Assembly: GCF_030734285.1 (NCBI RefSeq)
Contig: NZ_CP132295.1
Coordinates: forward strand, 868,001-932,000
Source of the DNA: Natronococcus sp. AD-5
GTDB lineage: Archaea > Halobacteriota > Halobacteria > Halobacteriales > Natrialbaceae
Reading direction: 5' to 3'
Length of the DNA stretch: 64,000 nt
The first letter of the stretch is position 1, and each line of letters opens with the position of its first letter. Under the pieces are notes generated by a model, which saw only the letters and a program-made list of their open reading frames with translations, did not search any database and was not told the DNA's origin. A program made the position numbers and the translations under genes. This document shows, in pieces, positions 50,012 through 57,521 of the stretch.

Positions 50012-50866
50012 ATGTACGATAAAATATTGATTGCGACCGACGGAAGCGACGTCGCGATGACTGCCGCAAACCAAGGTCTGGCGATCGCAGAGATGTTCGA
50101 CACCACCGTCCATGTACTGTCCGTTGCAGACGTTCATGAGATCTCGCGGTGGGAAACCGTTCAGAAACACCTTCGGACCGAGCGCCGCCGAGACGTCGAC
50201 GCGATTGCGAGCATCGCTGCGGACCGCAATCTCACCGTTGAACGAGTCGTCCGTGATGGACGGCCGCATCACGAAATACTCGCCTACGCCGAGGAGAATG
50301 ACGTCGACCTCCTCGTACTCGGAACGCATGGTCGAACGGGCATCTGCCGGTGGATGCTCGGCAGCATCACGACAAATGTCGTTCGCGAATCGCCCCGTCC
50401 GGTTCTCACGGTCGGCGAAACCACGAAACACGTTCCTCGCCGATTCAACGAAATTCTCGTCGCGACGGACGGCCGACCCGGAACGGCCGCCGCCGTCGAT
50501 CACGCGATCGCGCTGGCGGATGCGTATGGCGCGACCGTCCACGCCCTCTACGTGGTCGACAACACTCTCTCGAGACTTCCGGCCGTTCTCGAGGAGTTCG
50601 AACGCATCGGGACGAAAACGACAACGAATCTCAAGATTCGGGCGACTGAGTGCGGCGTGGACGTCGTTCGGGCGGTGGAACGAGGTGAACCACACAGAGC
50701 GATCGTCGGTTACGCCGTCGATCACGCTGCCGACCTGATCGTCATTGGAACGGAAGGACGTAGCGGACTTGACCGTCTCGCCTTCGGAAGCGTCGCTCAG
50801 CGAATCGTCAGCACGTCTCCGGTGCCCGTACTAACGGTTCGGGCTATCGAACAGGATCGGTCGTAA
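50012..50866 (+). CDS. Tandem universal stress protein
   Basis: 284 residues. Domain 1: YDKILIATDGSDVAMTAANQ with loop GTHGRTGICRWMLGS. Domain 2: NEILVATDGRPGTAAAVDHA with loop GTEGRSGLDRLAFGS. In domain 2 D-G-R replaces D-G-S in the first strand. Both loops carry Ser. TATA-like GCTGATAAG at about 49997. Confidence 0.93.
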   Translation: MYDKILIATDGSDVAMTAANQGLAIAEMFDTTVHVLSVADVHEISRWETVQKHLRTERRRDVDAIASIAADRNLTVERVVRDGRPHHEILAYAEENDVDLLVLGTHGRTGICRWMLGSITTNVVRESPRPVLTVGETTKHVPRRFNEILVATDGRPGTAAAVDHAIALADAYGATVHALYVVDNTLSRLPAVLEEFERIGTKTTTNLKIRATECGVDVVRAVERGEPHRAIVGYAVDHAADLIVIGTEGRSGLDRLAFGSVAQRIVSTSPVPVLTVRAIEQDRS

Positions 50867-50912
50867 CGGAGTTCTGGCTCTATTTCTTGTACTTGCGTGG
50901 CGTTTTCACCGT

Positions 50913-51350
50913 ATGACGCTGCACGTACTCGTTCCCCTCGACGGATCGACTCAACCCTGGCCTGCGTTTGATCACGCGATCTCAACCTATGAGGGAGAGA
51001 CGATCAGAGCGCTCAACGTCGTTGATCCAATCGAAGACGTATTCAGCGACTACGACACCAGCTATTACCAGGCTGACGCGCACGATCGAGCCGTCGAACG
51101 CGGCAAACGGCTCGGTGAGCAGGCGCATGAACGGGCCAGCAACGCCGATATCGCCCAAACGACCGCGATCGAAACCACAGTCGAAACCGGTCGCCCTGCT
51201 CGGACGATCACCGAGTACGCAGTGTCAAACGACGTCGACCACATCGTTATGGGAAGTCACGGTCGTTCCGGCGTTTCGCGAATATTGCTCGGAAGCGTCG
51301 CCGAAACGGTCGCACGACGGGTGCCGGTCCCGGTCACGATCGTCAGATAG
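50913..51350 (+). CDS. Universal stress protein, single domain
   Basis: 145 residues (LHVLVPLDGSTQPWPAFDHA). Loop GSHGRSGVSRILLGS canonical. A Tyr/Asp-rich insertion (FSDYDTSYYQADAHDRAVER). 46 bases after the tandem Usp, so probably cotranscribed. Confidence 0.92.
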   Translation: MTLHVLVPLDGSTQPWPAFDHAISTYEGETIRALNVVDPIEDVFSDYDTSYYQADAHDRAVERGKRLGEQAHERASNADIAQTTAIETTVETGRPARTITEYAVSNDVDHIVMGSHGRSGVSRILLGSVAETVARRVPVPVTIVR

Positions 51351-51371
51351 CGGCAGCTGTTCATTTGTATA

Positions 51372-52169
51372 TTAGATGAAAACAAGCGGAACCATCAGCA
51401 AGACGCCGAGGACGAGACCGCCGACGAGCTCCGGCCTTCCACCGTTCGGAAGTGCTCCCCCGATCGACAGCGCTTCGGGAATGAATTCAGTGAGCACGAG
51501 GTATATCATCGCGCCCGCGGCGAACCCAAAGCCAAAGGCGAGAGCCTCCCGAGCGACGCGGACGAAAGCGAACGCGAGGACCGCCCCGATCGGCTGCGGG
51601 AGACTCGAGAAGACCGCCCACCAGACCAACTTCCAGTTCGGAACGCCCATCGAACGGAGCGGGATCGAGATCGCAGTCCCTTCTGGAACGTTGTGAATCG
51701 AGATCGCGACCGTCATGAAGACTGCCAGCAGCGGGATCGTAAAGCCGAGGATCGTCACTCCGTCCTCGAGGCCGAGATCAGCGAACGAGACGCCGATGGC
51801 GACTCCCTCCGGGAAGCTGTGGACGGTCAGGACGCCCAGAGTGAGGACGAGTTTCTTGAAGTCGGCCTCTTCGTACTCGCGCGGATCGATATCCACATCG
51901 AGCAGGACGTCGCGAGCGATGACAACGAGTAGGACACCGACGAGCATCCCGGCGGCGAGTTCCAGTGGTGTCCCTTCAGCTAATCCTTCGTCGGCAAGCC
52001 CGAACACGGACGCCGAGAGCATGATCCCCGACGCGAGTCCCCAGAGAACGACGTTCTTACGGTCGCTGATCGAGTCGAACAGGAGGAACGGCAGCGCACC
52101 GATGCCGGTCGCTAGTGCCGTCACGAGGCCGGCGAGGAAGACCAGCGCGAGGTTCTCGAGGAGAGGCAT
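51372..52169 (-). CDS. ZIP-family metal (zinc) transporter
   Basis: 265 residues from ATG 52169 (PLLENLALVFLAGLVTALAT); a longer frame to 52259 adds a non-family tail. About eight helices; the metal site motifs HSFPEGVAIGVS and HNVPEGTAISIP lie on adjacent helices. ZIP transporters import Zn2+, Fe2+ or Mn2+. A TATA box 26-35 bases before the ATG indicates a leaderless transcript. Confidence 0.93.
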   Translation of the reverse strand: MPLLENLALVFLAGLVTALATGIGALPFLLFDSISDRKNVVLWGLASGIMLSASVFGLADEGLAEGTPLELAAGMLVGVLLVVIARDVLLDVDIDPREYEEADFKKLVLTLGVLTVHSFPEGVAIGVSFADLGLEDGVTILGFTIPLLAVFMTVAISIHNVPEGTAISIPLRSMGVPNWKLVWWAVFSSLPQPIGAVLAFAFVRVAREALAFGFGFAAGAMIYLVLTEFIPEALSIGGALPNGGRPELVGGLVLGVLLMVPLVFI

Positions 52170-52194
52170 CTCTGTCTCCGGACTTGAGCTGGCC

Positions 52195-52204
52195 GTATAA
52201 ATCA
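52195..52204 (-). promoter_or_regulatory. TATA box of the ZIP transporter
   Basis: Minus strand TGATTTATAC, 26-35 bases before the ATG at 52169, the expected haloarchaeal distance for a leaderless mRNA. Confidence 0.6.
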
Positions 52205-52313
52205 ACAGTGTCCGTTGCTCTCTCGCTAGATTATCCGTGTCGCTTGGATCCGATGGCAAAGGGCCTCTATTTCATATTTCTCCGTATCAGAGAGCCAAGT
52301 GAACTACCCCACC

Positions 52314-53537
52314 CTACCGCTCGCCTAACGGCTCGCGCTTGAGAGTGGGGCTTCCTGCTTCCACGACGCGCTTTGCAGATACTGACGTATCCACAGGGAG
52401 CGCAGTCTCCACAGGCGTTGATTCGGAGCGTCCCGCTCCTAACCGCTTTGCGATACCGCGAGAAAGAATATTCCACGCCGCATTCGCGTCCCTATCCGCT
52501 TCAAACCCACATGAGGGACACGAGTGTTCACGAACCCACAGCGGCTTGTCAGTCTTGACACCGCAGGATGCGTACTCCTTCGTCGTGTCTTTCGGGTCAA
52601 CCCCGACGAAGTGCGTTCCTTCACGCTCGCACTTGTATTCGAGCATCCGTAGGAACGTCCCCCACGCCACCCCCGCGCGATTCCGTGAGTTGCCGGGGAG
52701 TTCGACCAATCCCTTCGCGTCCAAGTCCTCAACCGCTACCAAGTCGTACTCAGTGGCGTAGTAGTTCGACAACTTGTGGAGGAAGTCTCGTCGCTTCCGC
52801 TTCAGGTCGGCGTAGCGTTGGGCGACTGTCTTGCGTTGTTTCTCCCAATTCGCAGAGCCGTGTTCCTTCCGTGAAAGGTCGCGCTGTGCGCGTTCCAATC
52901 TCTCGCGTTCGTCGGATAGGTTGAGAGATTCAACGGCGTGACCATCCGTATCGTGAGCGTACTTGAGAATCCCTACGTCGATACCGACGCACTTCTCGGA
53001 ATTCTCCGGCTTTTTCGGCGGGTCGTCGGGAGTTTCGACACCGAGAATAGCGTACCACTTGCCGGTCGGTTCCTGCTTGACTGTGACGGTCTTGATTTCG
53101 GCATCGTCGGGGAGTTCGCGGTGGAAGGTGAGCAGGATGTCTCCGAGTTTCGAGAGCCACAGTCGGGTCCGACCGCTCGTGTTCTTGAGCTTGAAGCCGG
53201 ATTGGCTGTAGGTGAAACTGCGGTACTCACCCGGTGCCTTCCACTTGAGCGTCCCCACACGGTAGCCGTTCTCCTTTCGTCCACGGAGCGTTGAAAGGTT
53301 GTCGTACAACCGCTGAACGACTTTCTGAAGAACTTTCGAGTGAACGCTTTTCAGGTCGTTCCACCACTTCTTGAGACTCGGTAGGAGGTTCTGTTCGGAG
53401 TATGCCGAGGTGTCGTCGGTGCGGTTGAGCCGGTGGAGGAAGTGGTTGTAAACCTGTCTACAGGTATCGACAGTCCACGCTAACCGCTCTTCGATAGCGT
53501 CGGACGGTCGGAGTCGATACCTATAGTTGTAGTTCAT
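52314..53537 (-). CDS. tnpB: TnpB RNA-guided nuclease (IS605 OrfB)
   Basis: 407 residues. RuvC catalytic residues: Asp187 (VGIDVGILKYA), Glu270 (LVAVEDLDAKG), Asp350 (ADRDANAAWNIL). Zinc finger: Cys325, Cys340 and Cys343 seen, but position 322 is Tyr (EYASCG) where related proteins have Cys, so the finger lacks a ligand. TnpB uses a guide RNA from the element's right end to cut DNA and keep copies. Loss of a zinc ligand may weaken this copy. Confidence 0.93.
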   Translation of the reverse strand: MNYNYRYRLRPSDAIEERLAWTVDTCRQVYNHFLHRLNRTDDTSAYSEQNLLPSLKKWWNDLKSVHSKVLQKVVQRLYDNLSTLRGRKENGYRVGTLKWKAPGEYRSFTYSQSGFKLKNTSGRTRLWLSKLGDILLTFHRELPDDAEIKTVTVKQEPTGKWYAILGVETPDDPPKKPENSEKCVGIDVGILKYAHDTDGHAVESLNLSDERERLERAQRDLSRKEHGSANWEKQRKTVAQRYADLKRKRRDFLHKLSNYYATEYDLVAVEDLDAKGLVELPGNSRNRAGVAWGTFLRMLEYKCEREGTHFVGVDPKDTTKEYASCGVKTDKPLWVREHSCPSCGFEADRDANAAWNILSRGIAKRLGAGRSESTPVETALPVDTSVSAKRVVEAGSPTLKREPLGER

Positions 53538-53546
53538 CGAGTGGTG

Positions 53547-53690
53547 CTACTCGTTGGGTTCGGTGGTTCGGACGACTTTCACGTCCGCGCCACGCCAGTC
53601 CTTCGGGACGAGGACGTGAGCGCCGTTTCCGGTGGCTTTGGCCGTCCCGTCGATGACTTCGTGGCCCTCGATTTCGTGTCTATCCATCAT
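53547..53690 (-). CDS. DUF2080 transposase-associated protein (47 aa)
   Basis: Start ATG 53690. Reads MMDRHEIEGHEVIDGTAKAT then GNGAHVLVPKDWRGADVKVV and TTEPNE. Short SpoVT/AbrB-like strand pattern. This family occurs upstream of tnpB in haloarchaeal IS elements and may be an antitoxin-like DNA-binding regulator. Nine bases separate it from tnpB. Confidence 0.85.
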   Translation of the reverse strand: MMDRHEIEGHEVIDGTAKATGNGAHVLVPKDWRGADVKVVRTTEPNE

Positions 53691-53778
53691 TTGTGTTTAA
53701 ACCGTGTTTCAACCTAAATGTGTCGGTGGGACTGTGGGCCGAGTGTCGAACGTGTTTGATACTCGCGCGGCGCTGTAT

Positions 53779-53821
53779 CCCCTCCCTACTCGCTCGCTTC
53801 GCTCGCTCGTTGAGGAAGGGG
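53779..53821. repeat. Imperfect hairpin at the left end of the TnpB element
   Basis: CCCCTCCCT (53779-53787) and AGGAAGGGG (53813-53821) are inverted with one mismatch around a GCTC-repeat loop. Hairpins of this kind are recognised at ends of IS200/IS605 elements. Confidence 0.4.
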
Positions 53822-53961
53822 CCTTAGCGCCTCATTCAGGTAATTTTAGGGATGACACACGTCTATTACTCCTCGTTGGAGGGATTCCTGTTCGTTCCGC
53901 GGTTGGGACGTTCCACGGCCGACCGTGTAGCTGGTCAATTCCTTAGCCACCGCCGAATCAT

Positions 53962-54150
53962 CTATCGCTCGCGCTCCAAGCGATCACGCCGCTTTTCGAA
54001 CTCCTCGTCCGAGAGGTCGCCGCGAGCGTAAGCAATTCGCAATTCCTCGAGCGCATCATCCGTCTCTTGGCCGAGGGACAACTGCTTGTTCTTGTCTTTA
54101 TACAGCAAGTATCCGAGGATCAGAACGGCGAGTAGCAGTAACGGCCACAT
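53962..54150 (-). CDS. SHOCT-domain membrane protein (62 aa)
   Basis: N-terminal helix LLLLAVLILGYLLYKDKNK anchors it in the membrane, and the last 30 residues (EELRIAYARGDLSDEEFEKR) form a SHOCT motif, a short helical module. Usually helps oligomerise or attach partners. Role unknown. Confidence 0.8.
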   Translation of the reverse strand: MWPLLLLAVLILGYLLYKDKNKQLSLGQETDDALEELRIAYARGDLSDEEFEKRRDRLERER

Positions 54151-54566
54151 TAGCGTTCCCCTCTCGAGTGTTCTTGTCTCCCTGTGCCCGGTCTCGTAAT
54201 GTCAACCCACGATATCGGGTTTGAGATACTAACAGCCATGGTTATCACGCAAGCGCGGGAACGAATACGTTTCCGGGGGTCTAATACTAGATTCCTCCCA
54301 TCCATGAGACTCAGGTACTACTGAATAAGGAGAAATCGGGGAACGATCACGGATCGTTATCGTACACGTCAGCACGTTTTCGGGATCTACCACCGCTACA
54401 AACGAGATCGGAGAGAAGTTAGCCCGATTTGAGAAATTTGCATCTGGATCGGCTAGTGTAGTTCACCGATGACCGATGATATACAGTAAACGACGGCTCC
54501 ACACGCGAGATTTCGCAAAGAGTACGAGTGCTGCGGCTCTCCACGAGCGGACTACGAACCGTGACC
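54151..54566. other. Intergenic, no gene seen
   Basis: About 415 bases up to the inverted repeat of the next IS element. The short plus-strand frame at 54476 has no family. Confidence 0.5.
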
Positions 54567-56410
54567 GCAGTTTCAGCCCCCCTCGCGCAGATATTTTCCG
54601 ATCGCTCGGACGAACGTCTTGGCGGTCACGACTGGTGGAGAGCGAATATCACGACCCATTCCGACTTTCACTAGATAATCTGTGAGTCGCCAGAGGTTAT
54701 ACAGCAGGGCTGCGAACGTGAAGCTGAACAACCGGACACGGTAGTCCTTCGAGGACGTCTTGGGGAGAAACGCCTTCACCGACTTGTACTGGTTTTCGAT
54801 GTCCCAGCGTCGGCTGTAGCTATTGGTGACGTGCCTGATCTCGTCAGGAGCGACGTGGTCACGGTTGGTCACGAACACGGCGTAGTTGCCGTCTGCCTCC
54901 TCGTCAGTCGCTGGCACGTACAGGAATTCGGCAGTGTGGTGAAGTTCGCCATCAATGGCGAACGGAACATCGTGCTTAACAGCGGCGTCAACGCCCTCTT
55001 TGCTCTTGATTTTCGCAATCGACTCGTAGTCGTTTTCGTACTTCGGTACTGGCGTCATGTATACCAGTCCACGCTCATGAATCCTTGCGTACACGTCGTT
55101 ACTGTAGAATCCTCGATCGAGGAGCACTTCGTCGAGATCGACGTACTGCTGGGCGGTCTCCAGCAGCCGGTCGACCATGTCCGCCTTCGAATCGGCTGGA
55201 GCATCTTCTGGTTCCCATGCAGAGCGTTCTTTGACTGGTTCAATAGCCAGGATGATCGGGACGTCGTTCCCGACGATTGTAATCGTCGCGAACGTGTACC
55301 CGTACTTAATTTCACCGTCGCCTTTGTACCCGCTGACCATCGGTGGATAGTCTGCCTTCGGGATTTGCCTGTCCTTGTCGATCCACGGCCAGACGTGGTA
55401 GGGGACGTGTGTGAAGTCGATAGCTGCCACTACGTGGCGGTCATCGAACGGATCTTCGTAGCGAATCGTGCTGAGAATGTTCTCGGTTGCAGCGTCGAAC
55501 GACTCCATCAGAGTCTCCCGAAATTCCTCGGTGAAAGCGACAACATCCTCAATGCTGTACTCCTGAAGTGGCTTTGGGAGCTCCTGACCTGGTGGCATCG
55601 AGAACCGCTTGATCACTCGCAGAAACGTCGAATCGTCACAGACGTCGTTCTCGTCGAGAAACCAGCCGGCTTCACCTTCTGAGTGGGCACTTCCTTGTGT
55701 CAGACATGCGTTGGTGAACAGATCGAGAATTTGTTCGTCCTCGTAGATCCTGTTTCCTGCTCTTCCAGAGTCGAACTCACTGAAGCCGTGACGGCGAGCG
55801 AGTTCGACGACCTTGCTGCCATGGTCGTGTACGTACTCGCGTGTTGCTGTTAACTGATTCTCGATCTTCTCAATGTCGTTCTCGCTGGGTTGTGGTGGAA
55901 GCAGTACGTCGGTGATAAGGCCTTGATCGTGGGCTTCCAAGAGGATTCCTCGTGAAGCAGTCTCAAGCGTGACTTTCGTCTGTTCACTGAACTGGCTCCA
56001 AGCATACGAGATGTTCTGCTGGGTCGGTGGTTTGGTCATCCCAAACCCCTTCAGGAGTGCTGGGCGATTTGCAAGGCGATCTGCGAGTTCGCTCTGGGTG
56101 AGGTCGTGAATCGTCTGGTAGATGTAGAGCCGTGCCATTGACTCGGTGCTGAATGTTGTTCTGTTCTGGTTGCGGGTATCGGTGAGTTCAGCAACTGGAA
56201 TCGAGACTTGGTTGAGCAGTCGCCAGAGTGTATCAACTTGGTCACAGAGTGTCTTCGCGTGATAGACGATTGCTCCTGCCACTGCAGGTGCATCGTCATC
56301 CAGCGTCGGCGTCAATTCGTGTGCCACAGTAGGTCAAAATCCGCGAATAGACGTGTATGAATTCATCATCTGAGTTCGATCAAGGAGCTACCAGCAAGAG
56401 GTGAAACTGC
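54567..56410 (-). mobile_element. IS4-superfamily insertion sequence with GCAGTTTCA ends
   Basis: GCAGTTTCA at 54567-54575 and its reverse complement TGAAACTGC at 56402-56410 enclose one transposase gene. The left repeat contains the transposase stop codon. The flanks (TGACC on the left, TGAACC on the right) are similar but not identical, so no exact target duplication is visible. Confidence 0.7.
54573..56327 (-). CDS. DDE transposase (IS4/IS1182-like, haloarchaeal)
   Basis: 584 residues, intact. Catalytic triad Asp304 (AIDFTHVPY), Asp404 (LLDRGFYSND) and Glu511 (RRWDIENQYKSVKAF). N-terminal part carries an HTH-like segment (LTQSELADRLANRPALLKGF). No frame breaks, so the element may be active. 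Moves by cut-and-paste with the short terminal repeats. Confidence 0.92.
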   Translation of the reverse strand: MAHELTPTLDDDAPAVAGAIVYHAKTLCDQVDTLWRLLNQVSIPVAELTDTRNQNRTTFSTESMARLYIYQTIHDLTQSELADRLANRPALLKGFGMTKPPTQQNISYAWSQFSEQTKVTLETASRGILLEAHDQGLITDVLLPPQPSENDIEKIENQLTATREYVHDHGSKVVELARRHGFSEFDSGRAGNRIYEDEQILDLFTNACLTQGSAHSEGEAGWFLDENDVCDDSTFLRVIKRFSMPPGQELPKPLQEYSIEDVVAFTEEFRETLMESFDAATENILSTIRYEDPFDDRHVVAAIDFTHVPYHVWPWIDKDRQIPKADYPPMVSGYKGDGEIKYGYTFATITIVGNDVPIILAIEPVKERSAWEPEDAPADSKADMVDRLLETAQQYVDLDEVLLDRGFYSNDVYARIHERGLVYMTPVPKYENDYESIAKIKSKEGVDAAVKHDVPFAIDGELHHTAEFLYVPATDEEADGNYAVFVTNRDHVAPDEIRHVTNSYSRRWDIENQYKSVKAFLPKTSSKDYRVRLFSFTFAALLYNLWRLTDYLVKVGMGRDIRSPPVVTAKTFVRAIGKYLREGG

Positions 56411-56514
56411 TGAACCACTCGTTCAGTACAGGCAGAGGCGTTACCGTGACGAGCATCCACGAGCGCAGCGAGTCGTTCACCGCCGGAGCGGACGCCGTCC
56501 GTGGAGGCAGCCTT

Positions 56515-56775
56515 TTTAGCGTAGATTTTTGGAGGAGCAGTGAGCGAACCCTGGGAGCGAATGCCAGCTTCTTTGAAAGCATCTGTGAAGGGGCAGGTTT
56601 GGATCTAGAGAATCGTTACTTGACGCCGTACAGCATCCGTCATTCGATGGCAACCTACGTAGCGTCCGAAAGGGGACTTGCAGTAGCGGCGAAACAATCT
56701 CGACACAAATCAAAAAGGACTACCGAAAATACGACCACAGTTCCATTGATCGATATAAAGTCCCGCGAATATATT
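56515..56775 (+). pseudogene. Tyrosine recombinase (XerC/D-like) C-terminal fragment
   Basis: Reads FFESICEGAGLDLENRYLTP then YSIRHSMATYVASERGLAVA and KQSRHKSKRTTE, the end of the catalytic domain with H-x2-R/R-H. The final Tyr motif (DYRKYDHSSIDRYKVP) appears only after a change of frame. The N-terminal half is missing. It lies at the right edge of the IS, which may have cut it. Confidence 0.65.
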
Positions 56776-56867
56776 GATTGGTTATTGATGAGACTTATTC
56801 AACCATCCCCTCGATAGAGGATACAATTCTGTGGAAGCATTTTGGTGATCGCAGTGGTACACTGAAT

Positions 56868-57308
56868 ATGATTGAACGTGTGCTTGTACCGGTTGACGAC
56901 TCGGATCTGGCCACGGCCGGTCTCACATACGTCTTTGAAAATTTTCCCGAGGCCGAGATTACTGTACTTCACGTTCCCGATATTACGGCAGCGAGTAACC
57001 ACATCGCATCAGGAGGTCGATTCGAAGACTGGTACAGCGTTGCGCAGTCTGAGACGAAGGCTCTCCTCGAAAAGTATCGGGAGCTGGCTGATGAGTACGA
57101 TATTTCGATCGAGACGGCCCACGAGGTAGGGGATCCAGCAACGACGATCCTGGAGTGCGCAATCGATAACGAATTCGACCAGATTGTAATTGGGAGCCAC
57201 GGTCGACACGGTCTCCCTCGCGTGTTTCTCGGTAGCGTCGCTGAAACCGTTGCTCGTCGATCACCGGTTCCGGTCGTTATTATTCACCAGAACACAAATG
57301 AGGAATGA
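56868..57308 (+). CDS. Universal stress protein, single domain
   Basis: 146 residues from ATG 56868 (IERVLVPVDDSDLATAGLTY). Loop GSHGRHGLPRVFLGS canonical. Insertion ASGGRFEDWYSVAQ is shared with the Usp at 4682. Sits just before the MgtA-type ATPase, same direction (213 bases). Confidence 0.92.
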   Translation: MIERVLVPVDDSDLATAGLTYVFENFPEAEITVLHVPDITAASNHIASGGRFEDWYSVAQSETKALLEKYRELADEYDISIETAHEVGDPATTILECAIDNEFDQIVIGSHGRHGLPRVFLGSVAETVARRSPVPVVIIHQNTNEE

Positions 57309-57521
57309 ATGCACCGGTGAGGGGCAGATGCACGATCGTACCGTTACAGACGGGTATCGCGTTCCCAGAGAACCTGCATCGAATACAGGGTGGGACGGGT
57401 ACGGTTTGTCAGTGAACGCTTCACTCTCTGTACCGGGGCAATTGCGTCCGTCAATGCGCGTCTCGAAACGGCGGCCATTCAGCACTGGAGTGCACCGACA
57501 ACGCTACCGCGTTGGCACATC

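Larger units (their letters stand above)
52299..53845 (-). mobile_element. IS200/IS605-superfamily element (TnpB type, no TnpA)
   Basis: Contains tnpB and the DUF2080 gene, both on the minus strand. The right end, GAGCGGTAGGGTGGGGTAGTTCAC on the minus strand in part, lies at about 52299-52330, past the tnpB stop, as for other haloarchaeal elements. The left end is probably near 53820-53845 beyond a hairpin. Ends are estimates. No IS200 transposase is present, so it depends on one elsewhere. Confidence 0.7.

Noticed and set aside
52373-52558. Possible extra small gene at the right end of the TnpB element
   Set aside because: It overlaps tnpB's C-terminal codons in the opposite strand and has no motif.
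53788-53810. GCTC-rich run thought to be a perfect palindrome
   Set aside because: It is a direct GCTC-type repeat, not a symmetric inverted repeat; only the outer arms pair.
54831-55682. 283-residue plus-strand frame inside the IS4 transposase
   Set aside because: Antisense shadow of the transposase with its DDE residues.
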